Shown in pieces: positions 29,773 to 38,846 of a stretch of DNA of 64,000 nucleotides. The position numbers and the translations under genes are program-made. Below the pieces are notes generated by a model. It ran no database searches and had not been told where the DNA came from. It saw only the letters and a program-made list of their open reading frames with translations. Position 1 is the stretch's first letter. Every line of letters starts with the position of its first letter. The DNA is from Paraburkholderia fungorum (GTDB taxonomy: Bacteria; Pseudomonadota; Gammaproteobacteria; Burkholderiales; Burkholderiaceae): contig NZ_FNKP01000001.1 in NCBI RefSeq assembly GCF_900099835.1, positions 806,001 through 870,000 on the forward strand, written 5' to 3'.

Positions 29773-30732
29773 ATGACGCTCACCGAATTGAAATACATCG
29801 TTGCGGTTGCCCGCGAGCGGCACTTTGGCCGGGCTGCCGAAGCGTGTTTCGTCAGCCAGCCGACCCTGTCGGTGGCGATCAAGAAGCTCGAAGACGAACT
29901 CAACGTGCAGATTTTCGAGCGCGGCACCAGTGAAGTCAGCGTCACGCCCATCGGTGAACAGATCGTCACGCAAGCTCAGCGCGTGCTGGAGCAGACGCTG
30001 GCCATCAAGGAAATCGCGAAGCAGGGCAAAGATCCGCTGGTCGGACCGTTGCGGCTCGGCGTGATCTACACGATCGGACCGTACCTGCTGCCCACGCTCG
30101 TCAAGCAGATGATCAAGCGCGTCCCGCAGATGCCGCTGATGCTGCAGGAAAATTACACGCTCAAGCTGATCGAACTGCTCAAGCAGGGCGAAATCGACGT
30201 CGCCATCATGGCGCTGCCGTTTCCCGAAACCGGGCTGATGCTGCGTCCGCTGTACGACGAGCCGTTTGTCGTCGCGTTGCCGTCGGGTCATGCGTGGGAA
30301 AACCGCCCGAAAATCGACGCCGACGATCTGAAGCAGGAAACCATGCTGCTGCTCGGAAGCGGTCACTGCTTCCGCGATCACGTGCTGGGTGTGTGCCCTG
30401 AACTGATGCGTTTTTCGCAGAACGCGGACGGTATCCAGAAGACGTTCGAGGGTTCGTCGCTCGAGACGATTCGCCATATGGTCGCGAGCGGCGTTGGAAT
30501 TACCGTGCTGCCGCGCATGTCGGTGCATGAGGTTAAGCCGCACGCAGGCGGTATCGACGCCGGTCTGCTCAGCTACGTCGCGTTCGACGAGCCCGTGCCG
30601 GATCGCCGCGTGGTGCTCGCGTGGCGCAAGAGCTTCACGCGGATGCCTGCTATCGATGCGATTTGCGACGCGATCAGTGCGTGCGATCTGCCGGGCGTCA
30701 AGAAGCTGGACCTGCCCGTCGCCGTCAACTGA
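29773..30732 (+). CDS. oxyR: Hydrogen peroxide-sensing LysR regulator OxyR
   Basis: A 319-residue LysR-type activator that forms an intramolecular disulfide in response to H2O2. The N-terminal helix-turn-helix is AAEACFVSQPTLSVAIKKLE. The redox cysteines fall exactly at Cys199 (LLGSGHCFRDHVL) and Cys208 (GVCPEL), the numbering known from E. coli. ATG 29773 gives the usual MTLTELKYIVAVARERHFGR. It is followed by the catalase and dps genes on the same strand, which are classic OxyR targets. Confidence 0.97.
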   Translation: MTLTELKYIVAVARERHFGRAAEACFVSQPTLSVAIKKLEDELNVQIFERGTSEVSVTPIGEQIVTQAQRVLEQTLAIKEIAKQGKDPLVGPLRLGVIYTIGPYLLPTLVKQMIKRVPQMPLMLQENYTLKLIELLKQGEIDVAIMALPFPETGLMLRPLYDEPFVVALPSGHAWENRPKIDADDLKQETMLLLGSGHCFRDHVLGVCPELMRFSQNADGIQKTFEGSSLETIRHMVASGVGITVLPRMSVHEVKPHAGGIDAGLLSYVAFDEPVPDRRVVLAWRKSFTRMPAIDAICDAISACDLPGVKKLDLPVAVN

Positions 30733-30780
30733 TTCGGTGACTGTTCTGGCAATGCCTTCAGCGCTTGCCATCGGCAATAG

Positions 30781-30819
30781 TTCGGGCTGACCGCACGTTC
30801 CTTGCGCAGTCAGCCCGAA
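30781..30819. repeat. 11-bp inverted repeat after oxyR
   Basis: TTCGGGCTGAC (30781-30791) is complementary to GTCAGCCCGAA (30809-30819) with a 17-nt loop. On the plus strand it is followed by A rather than T residues, so it is not a standard intrinsic terminator in that direction. Confidence 0.5.
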
Positions 30820-30853
30820 AAAAGTTGCCCACCAAACAGGCAACAGCCCCGCC

Positions 30854-30907
30854 CTATCGAATAGATAAAATTAATCAAACACGATTATTCGATAGCATTG
30901 TTATAGT
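30854..30907 (+). promoter_or_regulatory. Inverted repeat and extended -10 promoter ahead of the catalase cluster
   Basis: CTATCGAATA (30854-30863) is repeated in inverse as TATTCGATAG (30886-30895) in an AT-rich segment. It is followed by an extended -10, TG-T-TATAGT (30899-30907). No good -35 is visible, and the inverted repeat occupies that region, as expected for an activator-dependent promoter. OxyR is the obvious candidate because the same CTATCGAAT string occurs upstream of oxyR. The site does not match the E. coli OxyR consensus in all four elements. Confidence 0.55.
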
Positions 30908-30958
30908 TTCCTCCATGGATCGCCCGATCCCAAGTCTCACAAGACACCGGAGGAACTC

Positions 30959-31099
30959 ATGACGCAACCGAACCCGCAGCAAATCCAGGCTCTCGCCGCT
31001 CAGTCGGTCCGCGCAACCGCCCGCGGATTCAGCGCGTCGATCAGGGGCGTGCGTACCGTCGCGATGTCCTTGCTGGTTGACCGGGCTCTGTCCGCGTAA
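30959..31099 (+). CDS. Small ORF between the candidate peroxide promoter and the catalase gene
   Basis: A 46-codon frame starting [20 protein letters not shown] and ending LLVDRALSA. It has a good ribosome binding site (CCGGAGGA, 6 nt before the ATG at 30959) and lies about 45 bp after the extended -10 element. The peptide is Ala/Gln/Arg-rich, with an amphipathic look and no cysteine or signal peptide. I do not recognise a family. It could be a translated leader or a genuine small stress protein; the catalase start is 92 bp downstream. Confidence 0.45.
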   Translation: MTQPNPQQIQALAAQSVRATARGFSASIRGVRTVAMSLLVDRALSA

Positions 31100-31191
31100 A
31101 GCCGCTGAACGGCAACCCCGGGCAACGCCGGCATCAGGTGCCGCGCCTCTCTCCCCAATCTCATCCGATAAAAATCAAGCAGGAGTACCGC

Positions 31192-32646
31192 ATGTCCGAA
31201 CAGAAGCTCACCAACGCCGCTGGCGCACCCGTCGCCGATAACCAGAATTCGATGACCGCAGGCGTGCGCGGTCCGGTCGTTCTGCAAGATGTCTGGCTGC
31301 TCGAAAAGCTCGCCCATTTCGACCGCGAAGTGATTCCCGAGCGCCGCGTTCACGCGAAGGGTGCGGGCGCGTTCGGCACACTGAAGGTCACGCACGACAT
31401 CTCGCGCTACACGAAAGCCAAAGTGTTCGCCGAAGTCGGCAAGGAAACGCCGCTTTTCATGCGCTTTTCGACGGTGGCGGGTGAGCGAGGCGCAGCCGAC
31501 GCCGAGCGCGACGTGCGCGGCTTCTCGATCAAGTTCTACACGGAAGAGGGCAACTGGGACGTGGTCGGCAACAACACGCCGGTGTTCTTCATTCGCGATC
31601 CGCTGAAGTTTCCGGACTTCATCCACACGCAAAAGCGCGACCCGTACACCAACATGCGCAGCAACGTCGCTGCGTGGGATTTCTGGTCGCGTCACCCTGA
31701 ATCGCTGCATCAGGTGACGATTCTGATGAGCGACCGCGGCATTCCGCAGAATTTCCGGCAGATGCACGGTTTCGGCTCGCACACGTACTCGTTCATCAAC
31801 GCGAGCAACGAGCGCTTCTGGGTGAAATTCCACTTCAAGTCGATGCAGGGCATCGAGAATTTCACCGATGCCGAAGCCGCCCAGGTCGTCGCGCAGGACC
31901 GTGAAAGCGCGCAGCGCGATCTGCTCGGCAACATCGACGCGGGCAATTTTCCGAAGTGGCGTTTTGCGATTCAGATCATGCCGGAAGCGGATGCCGCGAC
32001 GTATCGCTTCAATCCGTTCGACATCACTAAGGTGTGGTCGCAGAAAGACTATCCGCTGATCGACGTCGGCACAATCGAGTTGAATCGCAACGCGCAAAAC
32101 TATTTCGCGGATGTCGAGCAGGCTGCGTTCACGCCCGCCAATGTCGTACCGGGAATCGGCTTTTCGCCGGACCGCCTGTTGCAAGGCCGCCTGTTCTCGT
32201 ACGGCGATACGCAGCGTTATCGCCTCGGCATCAACCACCATCAGATCCCGGTGAATGCGTCGCGGGTGGCCAATCCGCATTCGTTCCATCGCGATGGCGG
32301 CATGCGTGTGGATGGCAATCTCGGCGGCAACGTGAACTACGAGCCGAACCGTTTCGGCGACTTCGCTCAGGACGCGAGCGCGTCGGAACCGCCGCTCGCG
32401 GCAGGCACGGTGGATCGCTACGACCATCGCGCGGACGACGATTACTACACGCAGCCGGGCATGCTGTTCGCGCTGTTCGACGACGCGCAACGTGAGCGTC
32501 TGTTCGGCAATATCGCGCGCCATATCGATGGCGTGCCGCAGGACATCGTCGCGCGGCAGATCGAGCATTTCCGCCGCGCCGACCCGGCTTATGCGGAGGG
32601 TGTCATCGCCGCACTGGCCCGGTTGCAGGAAGGCCGCACGAAGTAA
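31192..32646 (+). CDS. Monofunctional haem catalase
   Basis: Breaks down H2O2 to water and oxygen. The 484-residue protein belongs to the small-subunit haem catalases. The distal His is in [19 protein letters not shown] (His54), the distal Asn in [20 protein letters not shown], and the proximal haem Tyr in [18 protein letters not shown] (about residue 337). Start ATG 31192 follows GCAGGAG. Position between oxyR and dps, and the inverted repeat upstream, indicate peroxide-inducible expression. A kat symbol (katA or katE) cannot be assigned from sequence alone. Confidence 0.95.
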   Translation: MSEQKLTNAAGAPVADNQNSMTAGVRGPVVLQDVWLLEKLAHFDREVIPERRVHAKGAGAFGTLKVTHDISRYTKAKVFAEVGKETPLFMRFSTVAGERGAADAERDVRGFSIKFYTEEGNWDVVGNNTPVFFIRDPLKFPDFIHTQKRDPYTNMRSNVAAWDFWSRHPESLHQVTILMSDRGIPQNFRQMHGFGSHTYSFINASNERFWVKFHFKSMQGIENFTDAEAAQVVAQDRESAQRDLLGNIDAGNFPKWRFAIQIMPEADAATYRFNPFDITKVWSQKDYPLIDVGTIELNRNAQNYFADVEQAAFTPANVVPGIGFSPDRLLQGRLFSYGDTQRYRLGINHHQIPVNASRVANPHSFHRDGGMRVDGNLGGNVNYEPNRFGDFAQDASASEPPLAAGTVDRYDHRADDDYYTQPGMLFALFDDAQRERLFGNIARHIDGVPQDIVARQIEHFRRADPAYAEGVIAALARLQEGRTK

Positions 32647-32727
32647 AGCACTGAAGCAATGCAGCAAGGCGGGGCGCAGCGGCGTCCCGCCGGTATCGAT
32701 ACGAACCTGAGTACGCGGAGCACGTTC

Positions 32728-32886
32728 ATGATCCAGATGATGATGGCCACAATCGGCGCGCCGGCCGCACGCGGCGCACAACAGCGTCACGCGTTGACAT
32801 GGCGCAAGGCGATGGGATTCGCGATCGTCGCGAGCGGGCTGGCGGTGGTCGTCATGCAGGCGCTGCAACACGCGCTGGGCGGGTGA
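32728..32886 (+). CDS. Small predicted membrane protein between catalase and dps
   Basis: A 52-residue ORF starting [20 protein letters not shown], with one hydrophobic segment ([19 protein letters not shown], about residues 28-46) after a basic stretch. GCGGAG lies about 7 nt before the ATG at 32728. It begins 81 bp after the catalase stop on the same strand. I do not recognise a family. Its position suggests co-transcription with the catalase gene. Confidence 0.5.
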   Translation: MIQMMMATIGAPAARGAQQRHALTWRKAMGFAIVASGLAVVVMQALQHALGG

Positions 32887-33038
32887 TTGCAGCCGCACCG
32901 CGAATGCGGCAAGCGACCACGGTGCGCGCGAACGCCACGGATTTCAGGCTAAACTGTCGATCGTTCGATGTGTCAGGTTCGCTTTACGCAAACCGTCATT
33001 TTGCCGACCGGTTCGTATCACTCTTCAAAGGAGTCATC

Positions 33039-33539
33039 ATGGCCAAGAAAGAAGCCACAGTCGCAGCCGTACAGCACGTCAATATCGGAATCAGCGACAA
33101 GGATCGCAAGAAGATCGCAGAAGGTCTGTCGCGTCTGCTCGCCGACACCTACACGTTGTATCTGAAGACCCACAACTTCCACTGGAACGTGACGGGTCCG
33201 ATGTTCAACACGTTGCACCTGATGTTCGAAACGCAATACAACGAACTGGCGCTCGCGGTCGACTCGATCGCTGAACGTATCCGCGCGCTGGGCGTGCATG
33301 CGCCGGGCAGCTACAAGGAATTCGCGAAGCTGTCGTCGATCCCGGAAGCGGACGGCGTGCCGGCTGCCGAAGAAATGATCCGCCAGCTGGTGGAAGGTCA
33401 GGAAGCCGTGGTGCGTACCGCACGCGCGATTTTCCCGTCGACGGAAGCAGCGAACGACGAACCGACCGCCGACCTGCTGACGCAACGCATGCAAACGCAC
33501 GAAAAGACCGCGTGGATGCTGCGCTCGATGCTCGCTTGA
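33039..33539 (+). CDS. dps: Dps family DNA-binding ferritin-like protein
   Basis: A 166-residue protein. Members form dodecamers that oxidise Fe(II) with H2O2 and store the iron, protecting DNA. The ferroxidase residues are in [20 protein letters not shown] and [20 protein letters not shown], the Dps signature. The N-terminal Lys-rich tail (MAKKEA) may contact DNA. AAAGGAG lies upstream of ATG 33039. It closes the peroxide-response cluster and is followed by a strong terminator. Confidence 0.95.
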   Translation: MAKKEATVAAVQHVNIGISDKDRKKIAEGLSRLLADTYTLYLKTHNFHWNVTGPMFNTLHLMFETQYNELALAVDSIAERIRALGVHAPGSYKEFAKLSSIPEADGVPAAEEMIRQLVEGQEAVVRTARAIFPSTEAANDEPTADLLTQRMQTHEKTAWMLRSMLA

Positions 33540-33910
33540 GATCGATCGCCGATCGACCGTTTTGCCCGGCCAGCATTTGAATGCCGGGGCGAAAAGTCGA
33601 AAAAACCTCCCTTCGCGGGAGGTTTTTTTTCGCGTGCGCGATTTTGCTCGCCACACTGTGGCGCTCCTGACAATGTGCCGTCGGGCGGCGTAGCCTGCAT
33701 TGAAACTGGCGCCAAACCGGTCCCGAACGCATCGTCGTGACGCATTTCGCAGCTAACTCACTCCCGCCGCCCTGAGCAACACACCCCTACTGCCTGTGGG
33801 ATAATCGCGGTTTGCCCAGAGCGCGGCTCACAAGGTTGTTCGCACGGGCGCACGAGGGCCTTTATTCCCACGGCCCGCTTCCTTACTGCGATATTTCTCC
33901 CACAACCACA
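33540..33910. other. Intergenic region between dps and ilvD
   Basis: It contains the terminator (33600-33630), a second weaker hairpin just before it (TTTGCCCGGC / GCCGGGGCGAAA, about 33561-33594), and a possible extended -10 for ilvD (TGGGATAAT, 33797-33805) giving a leader of about 100 nt. No leader peptide rich in Ile, Val or Leu codons was found here, and no gene. Confidence 0.5.
33600..33630. terminator. Bidirectional terminator after dps
   Basis: ACCTCCC (33605-33611) pairs with GGGAGGT (33617-33623), with an A-run before and a T8 run after. This is canonical. Confidence 0.9.
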
Positions 33911-35770
33911 ATGCCCGTATACCGTTCCAGAACCACTACCGCCGGCCGCAACATGGCAGGGGCACGCTCGCTGTGGCGCGCCACCGGCATGAAAGACGAA
34001 GATTTTTCGAAGCCGATCATCGCGGTCGTCAATTCGTTCACCCAGTTCGTGCCCGGTCACGTTCACCTGAAAGACCTCGGCCAGCTCGTCGCGCGCGAAA
34101 TCGAAGCTGCGGGTGGCGTCGCCAAGGAATTCAACACCATTGCCGTCGACGACGGCATCGCCATGGGCCACGACGGCATGCTGTATTCGCTGCCGAGCCG
34201 CGACATCATCGCGGATTCGGTCGAATACATGGTCAACGCGCACTGCGCGGACGCGATGGTGTGCATCTCCAATTGCGACAAGATCACCCCGGGCATGCTG
34301 ATCGCGGCGATGCGCCTGAACATTCCGGTGATCTTCGTGTCCGGCGGCCCGATGGAAGCCGGCAAGACGAAGCTCGCGAATCCGGTCACGAAGACGCTCG
34401 AATTCAAGAAGCTCGACCTCGTCGACGCGATGGTGATTGCAGCGGATTCGTCGTATTCCGACGCCGACGTGGCCGAAGTGGAACGCTCGGCATGCCCGAC
34501 CTGCGGTTCGTGCTCGGGCATGTTCACGGCCAACTCGATGAACTGCCTGACCGAAGCGCTGGGTCTGTCGCTGCCGGGTAACGGCACGGTGGTCGCCACG
34601 CACGCCGACCGCGAGCAACTGTTCAAGCGCGCTGGCCGCCGTATCGTCGAACTGGCTCGCCAGTACTACGAAGAGGAAGTGGAAAGCATCCTGCCGCGCG
34701 CAGTGGGCTTCAAGGCGTTCGAAAACGCAATGACGCTCGACATCGCGATGGGCGGTTCCACCAACACCATCCTGCACTTGCTGGCGATTGCACGCGAAGC
34801 CGAAATCGACTTCACGATGGACGACATCGACCGTCTGTCGCGTATCGTGCCGCAGTTGTGCAAGGTCGCGCCGAACACGAACAAGTACCACATCGAAGAC
34901 GTGCATCGCGCGGGCGGCATCATGGCGATCCTCGGCGAGCTGGATCGTGCGGGCAAGCTGCACACCGACGTGCCGACCGTGCACGCGCCGACGCTGAAAG
35001 ACGCGCTGGATCAGTGGGACATCGTCCGTACGCAGGACGAAGCCGTGCGCACGTTCTATATGGCGGGACCGGCAGGAATTCCGACGCAGGTCGCGTTCAG
35101 CCAGAACACGCGCTGGCCGAGCCTCGATACGGATCGCGCCGAAGGCTGCATCCGTTCGTACGAGCACGCGTTCTCGAAGGAAGGCGGCCTGGCCGTGCTG
35201 ACCGGCAACATCGCGCTGGATGGCTGCGTGGTGAAAACCGCGGGCGTCGACGAAAGCATTCTGGTGTTCGAAGGCACGGCTCACGTGACCGAGTCGCAGG
35301 ATGAAGCGGTCGAGAACATCCTGAACGACAAGGTCAAGGCCGGCGATGTCGTGATCGTCCGCTACGAAGGCCCGAAGGGCGGCCCCGGCATGCAGGAAAT
35401 GCTTTACCCGACGAGCTACATCAAGTCGAAGGGTCTGGGCAAAGCCTGTGCGCTGCTGACGGACGGCCGTTTCTCCGGCGGTACGTCGGGTCTGTCGATC
35501 GGTCACTGCTCGCCGGAAGCGGCAGCGGGCGGCGCGATTGGTCTGGTGCGCGACGGCGACAAGATCCGCATCGACATTCCGAACCGTACGATCGACGTGC
35601 TGCTGTCCGACGAGGAACTCGCGCGTCGTCGCGAAGAGCAGAACGCGAAGGGCTGGAAGCCGGCGAAGGTGCGTCCGCGTAAGGTGTCGGCGGCGCTGAA
35701 GGCGTATGCGAAGCTGGTGATGTCCGCGGATAAGGGCGCGGTGCGCGACCTGTCGCTGCTGGACGATTGA
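33911..35770 (+). CDS. ilvD: Dihydroxy-acid dehydratase
   Basis: Third enzyme of valine and isoleucine synthesis: dehydrates 2,3-dihydroxy-isovalerate and -methylvalerate using an Fe-S cluster. The 619-residue protein matches the length of E. coli IlvD (616). Cluster ligands are in [10 protein letters not shown] (Cys122) and [20 protein letters not shown] (about residues 194-213), and [19 protein letters not shown] is conserved. ATG 33911 gives the typical [20 protein letters not shown]; no strong Shine-Dalgarno precedes it. It is flanked by terminators and therefore monocistronic. Confidence 0.97.
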   Translation: MPVYRSRTTTAGRNMAGARSLWRATGMKDEDFSKPIIAVVNSFTQFVPGHVHLKDLGQLVAREIEAAGGVAKEFNTIAVDDGIAMGHDGMLYSLPSRDIIADSVEYMVNAHCADAMVCISNCDKITPGMLIAAMRLNIPVIFVSGGPMEAGKTKLANPVTKTLEFKKLDLVDAMVIAADSSYSDADVAEVERSACPTCGSCSGMFTANSMNCLTEALGLSLPGNGTVVATHADREQLFKRAGRRIVELARQYYEEEVESILPRAVGFKAFENAMTLDIAMGGSTNTILHLLAIAREAEIDFTMDDIDRLSRIVPQLCKVAPNTNKYHIEDVHRAGGIMAILGELDRAGKLHTDVPTVHAPTLKDALDQWDIVRTQDEAVRTFYMAGPAGIPTQVAFSQNTRWPSLDTDRAEGCIRSYEHAFSKEGGLAVLTGNIALDGCVVKTAGVDESILVFEGTAHVTESQDEAVENILNDKVKAGDVVIVRYEGPKGGPGMQEMLYPTSYIKSKGLGKACALLTDGRFSGGTSGLSIGHCSPEAAAGGAIGLVRDGDKIRIDIPNRTIDVLLSDEELARRREEQNAKGWKPAKVRPRKVSAALKAYAKLVMSADKGAVRDLSLLDD

Positions 35771-35807
35771 TACGGCGGCGGCCTTTTTTAGCCTGTGTCT
35801 GCTGATG

Positions 35808-35835
35808 AAGCCGCCCTTCGGGGCGGCTTTTTTTA
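35808..35835 (+). terminator. Terminator after ilvD
   Basis: AAGCCGCCC (35808-35816) pairs with GGGCGGCTT (35821-35829) around a 4-nt loop, followed by a T-run. Confidence 0.9.
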
Positions 35836-36058
35836 TTGGCGCTGGGGGTAGGGCGTTTGAGCGCGGCTGGTTTTTGGGTGGTGTGCTGAGCCAGCACGCC
35901 ATGCCGAATTGCGCCGCCGGGTGGGCCCACGGCTGGCTACGCTAGGCGTGACCGAGCTAAGCCGAATCGAGCCAACCCCTCCCGCGCACGCCAAAGCTCC
36001 CCGCACTCCGCATCCCGTAAAATAGCCGGACCCTCTTTGCACTCCACCGACTCCGCCC

Positions 36059-36922
36059 ATGTTCGCCCGACTTCCCCTGTATTTGCGGCTCGTCCGCATG
36101 GACAAGCCGATCGGCAGCCTGCTGCTGCTGTGGCCGACGCTCAACGCGCTGTGGATCGCGTCCGACGGGCATCCGTCGTGGCCGCTGCTGGTGATTTTCA
36201 CGGTGGGCACGGTGCTGATGCGCTCGGCGGGCTGCGCGATCAACGATTACGCGGATCGCGATTTCGACCGCTACGTCAAGCGCACCGAAAATCGGCCGAT
36301 CACGTCGGGCAAGATCAAGGCATGGGAAGCCGTGGCGCTGGCGGCAGGCTTGTCGTTGCTGGCATTTCTGCTGATTCTGCCGCTGAATACGCTGACCAAG
36401 GAGTTGTCGGTCGCGGCACTGTTTGTCGCCGGCTCGTATCCGTTCACCAAGCGCTTCCTCGCCATTCCGCAGGCCTATCTGGGCATTGCTTTCGGCTTCG
36501 GCATTCCGATGGCGTTCGCGGCGATCCAGGATCACGTGCCGATACTCGCTTGGGTGATGTTGCTCGCCAACGTATTCTGGTCGGTCGCGTACGACACCGA
36601 ATACGCGATGGTCGATCGCGACGACGACATCAAGATCGGCATTCGCACGTCCGCGCTGACGTTCGGCCGCTTCGACGTCGCGGCGATCATGCTGTGCTAC
36701 GCGGCGACGCTGGGCATTTACGTCGGCATCGGCGTGATGCTGGGGTTCGGCGTGCTGTACTGGCTGGGATGGGCGGTGGCCGTGGGCTGCGCGATCTATC
36801 ACTACACGCTGATTCGGAACCGCGACCGGATGGCGTGTTTCGCGGCGTTCCGGCATAACAACTGGCTCGGCGGCGCGCTGTTTGTCGGGATTGCCGCGCA
36901 TTATGCGGTGGCTGCGATTTGA
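36059..36922 (+). CDS. ubiA: 4-hydroxybenzoate octaprenyltransferase
   Basis: Inner-membrane prenyltransferase that attaches the polyprenyl tail to 4-hydroxybenzoate in ubiquinone synthesis. The 287-residue product has the first Asp motif NDYADRDFD at residues 62-70 and the second [20 protein letters not shown] at about 180-199, with seven or more hydrophobic helices. The N-terminal [20 protein letters not shown] is characteristic. It converges with proC. A possible -10 (TAAAAT) lies near 36018. Confidence 0.96.
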   Translation: MFARLPLYLRLVRMDKPIGSLLLLWPTLNALWIASDGHPSWPLLVIFTVGTVLMRSAGCAINDYADRDFDRYVKRTENRPITSGKIKAWEAVALAAGLSLLAFLLILPLNTLTKELSVAALFVAGSYPFTKRFLAIPQAYLGIAFGFGIPMAFAAIQDHVPILAWVMLLANVFWSVAYDTEYAMVDRDDDIKIGIRTSALTFGRFDVAAIMLCYAATLGIYVGIGVMLGFGVLYWLGWAVAVGCAIYHYTLIRNRDRMACFAAFRHNNWLGGALFVGIAAHYAVAAI

Positions 36923-37235
36923 GACAGGTGAGCGCCGATTGCTGCATTTTTTCGGCAGTCGCCGCGGTCTTGATTTGAAGCAGGGCGGCGCTTGTCAACG
37001 CGGGGTACGCGAGAGGTGAAGCGCAAAACACGCCTTCGACAGATTTTGCCGCTGGCCTGGCTTCCCGCATGCGCCGGGGTGGCAAGCACGCCAGCCAGTC
37101 ATCCACGGCGGCTCGATGGGAGCGTAGTCCCCACTCGAGCCAAAGCTCCGCGTTCGGTTGCGTAGCTGTATTTCCCGCCGCCCCTTCATCGCAAGACGAT
37201 GAAGGGGCGCGGATGAACGTCCTCAGTCCCGGCGC
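36923..37235. other. Gene-free convergent region between ubiA and proC
   Basis: No coding sequence is convincing on either strand; the open frames here lack start signals and recognisable sequence. The only structure is the 13-bp-stem hairpin at 37179-37209. Confidence 0.6.
37179..37209 (-). terminator. Strong hairpin downstream of proC
   Basis: CGCCCCTTCATCG (37179-37191) pairs perfectly with CGATGAAGGGGCG (37197-37209) around a 5-nt loop, 26 nt beyond the proC stop. No T tract follows on either strand. Confidence 0.55.
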
Positions 37236-38051
37236 TTACTGCTTACCAAACTCCTCGCCCATTTCCTTCGCGCGCGCATCGGCAGCGAGCACGCCACGCA
37301 CGATCGCATCCTTGATCGCGCTGGCGTCGAACGATGCCAGTGCCGCCGCCGTCGTGCCGCCCTTCGACGTCACGCGTTCACGCAGCAGGCTCGGCGGTTC
37401 GTCGGAATTCGCGGCCAGTTGCGCGGCGCCGGTGAAGGTCGCGACAGCCAGCGCGCGGCCCTGTGCTTCGTCCATGCCGAGCTGGCGCGCGGCTTCCTGC
37501 AGCGCCTCGATGAAATAGAACACGTAGGCCGGTCCGCTGCCCGAGATCGCGGTGACGGCGTCGATCTTCGCTTCGTCGTCGAACCAGACCGTTTCGCCGA
37601 CCGCACCCAGCACTTGCGACGCGAGCGCGCGGCCCGCTTCGTCGACGCTCGCGGTCGCGACCAGCCCGGTTACGCCCATGCCGATCAGAGCGGGCGTGTT
37701 CGGCATCACGCGGACAATGCGGGCGTGGCCGTTCAGCCAGCGCGACATGTCGTCCATGCGAATGCCCGCGACGATGCTCACCACCAGTTGCGACGCATTC
37801 AGATGCGGTGCAATTGATTCGGCGACGGCTTTCAGGATTTGCGGCTTGACCGCCAGCACGACCGCGTCATACGCGGCGAGCGCCTCGTCCGCCGCTGCGC
37901 CGGTGCGCACACCGAACTGATCTTCATTGCGCTTGCGCGCGTCTTCGTTGGGATCGATCGCGTAGAGGTCGGCGGGCGCGACGCCACGCTTGATGAGGCC
38001 GCCGATCAACGCCGCGGCCATGTTGCCACCGCCGATAAAAGCAATTTTCAT
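37236..38051 (-). CDS. proC: Pyrroline-5-carboxylate reductase
   Basis: Last step of proline synthesis, NAD(P)H-dependent. The 271-residue protein opens MKIAFIGGGNMAAALIGGLI (Rossmann GxGxxA/G) and carries RVMPNTPALIGMGVTGLVA, ISGSGPAYVFYFIEALQEAA and TSKGGTTAAALASFDASAIK, the P5CR signature. It follows yggS by 57 bp on the same strand, a widespread pairing. Confidence 0.97.
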   Translation of the reverse strand: MKIAFIGGGNMAAALIGGLIKRGVAPADLYAIDPNEDARKRNEDQFGVRTGAAADEALAAYDAVVLAVKPQILKAVAESIAPHLNASQLVVSIVAGIRMDDMSRWLNGHARIVRVMPNTPALIGMGVTGLVATASVDEAGRALASQVLGAVGETVWFDDEAKIDAVTAISGSGPAYVFYFIEALQEAARQLGMDEAQGRALAVATFTGAAQLAANSDEPPSLLRERVTSKGGTTAAALASFDASAIKDAIVRGVLAADARAKEMGEEFGKQ

Positions 38052-38108
38052 GATGTTCCGGATGAGGTTTCGTGAAGCGCCCCGGAGGCCGCGAAGGCCT
38101 GCCAAGGG

Positions 38109-38807
38109 TCAGTTAGAGTAATCTCGCGCGCCGAAAATCGCGGTGCCGACCCGCACGATCGTCGCGCCTTCCAGTACGGCTGCTTCGAGGTCGCTCGACA
38201 TGCCCATCGACAGCGTGTCGAGTTCGAGCCCGTCGTCGCGCAGACGCTCGAACAACTCGCGCAGCGCACGATGCGGCGCGCGTTGTTCTTCGATGCCGCC
38301 GCCAGGCTCGGGAATCGACATCAGTCCGCGCAGAGTCAGCTTCGGCAACGCGGCGATCGCCTGTGCGACTTCGACCGCCTCGGCAATGCTCACGCCGCTT
38401 TTCGACGCCTCGCCGCTCACGTTCACCTGCAGGCACACGTTCAGCGGCGGCAGATTATCGGGACGCTGCTCCGACAGCCGCTGCGCAATTTTCAGCCGAT
38501 CGACCGAATGCACCCAATCGAAATTCTCGGCAACCGGCCGCGTCTTGTTCGATTGCAGCGGCCCGATGAAATGCCATTCGAGCGACGCGCGCAGATCGGC
38601 GAGCGTCTCGATCTTGGTCAGCGATTCCTGCACGTAGTTTTCGCCGAATGCACGCTGACCACAGGCATGCGCGGCGCGAACGTCTTCGGCGGGGAAGGTC
38701 TTGGAGACCGCGAGCAACGTGACCGAACGCGCATCGCGTCCGGCCGCCTGCGCGGCCACGGCGATGCGCTGCTGCACCGCTGCGAGATTGTGAATCAGAT
38801 CGGGCAT
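38109..38807 (-). CDS. yggS: YggS-type pyridoxal phosphate homeostasis protein
   Basis: A 232-residue PLP-binding single-barrel protein without known catalysis that buffers cellular PLP. LLAVSKTFPAEDVRAAHACG contains the PLP lysine; FGENYVQESLTKIETL, WHFIGPLQSNKTRPVAENFD, LSMGMSSDLEAAVLEGATIV and VRVGTAIFGARDY are family signatures. It lies between glcF (39 bp) and proC (57 bp) on the same strand, so the three may share a transcript. Confidence 0.95.
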   Translation of the reverse strand: MPDLIHNLAAVQQRIAVAAQAAGRDARSVTLLAVSKTFPAEDVRAAHACGQRAFGENYVQESLTKIETLADLRASLEWHFIGPLQSNKTRPVAENFDWVHSVDRLKIAQRLSEQRPDNLPPLNVCLQVNVSGEASKSGVSIAEAVEVAQAIAALPKLTLRGLMSIPEPGGGIEEQRAPHRALRELFERLRDDGLELDTLSMGMSSDLEAAVLEGATIVRVGTAIFGARDYSN

Positions 38808-38846
38808 GGAACGGAACCGGTAGTCCAGCGAAAGGCAATGACTGGA

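Noticed and set aside
30781..30819. Hairpin after oxyR as an intrinsic terminator
   Set aside because: The plus-strand stem is followed by A residues and the minus strand has its T-run on the wrong side; listed only as an inverted repeat.
31000..32898. 632-codon minus-strand frame opposite the catalase gene
   Set aside because: Shadow frame; the catalase shows all haem and active-site motifs.
33806..33910. Branched-chain leader peptide attenuator ahead of ilvD
   Set aside because: No ORF with an Ile/Val/Leu run and no terminator with T tract between the candidate -10 and the ilvD start.
36687..37106. Minus-strand frame covering part of the ubiA-proC gap
   Set aside because: Overlaps the end of ubiA, has no ribosome binding site, and its Cys/Arg/Ser-rich sequence resembles nothing known.
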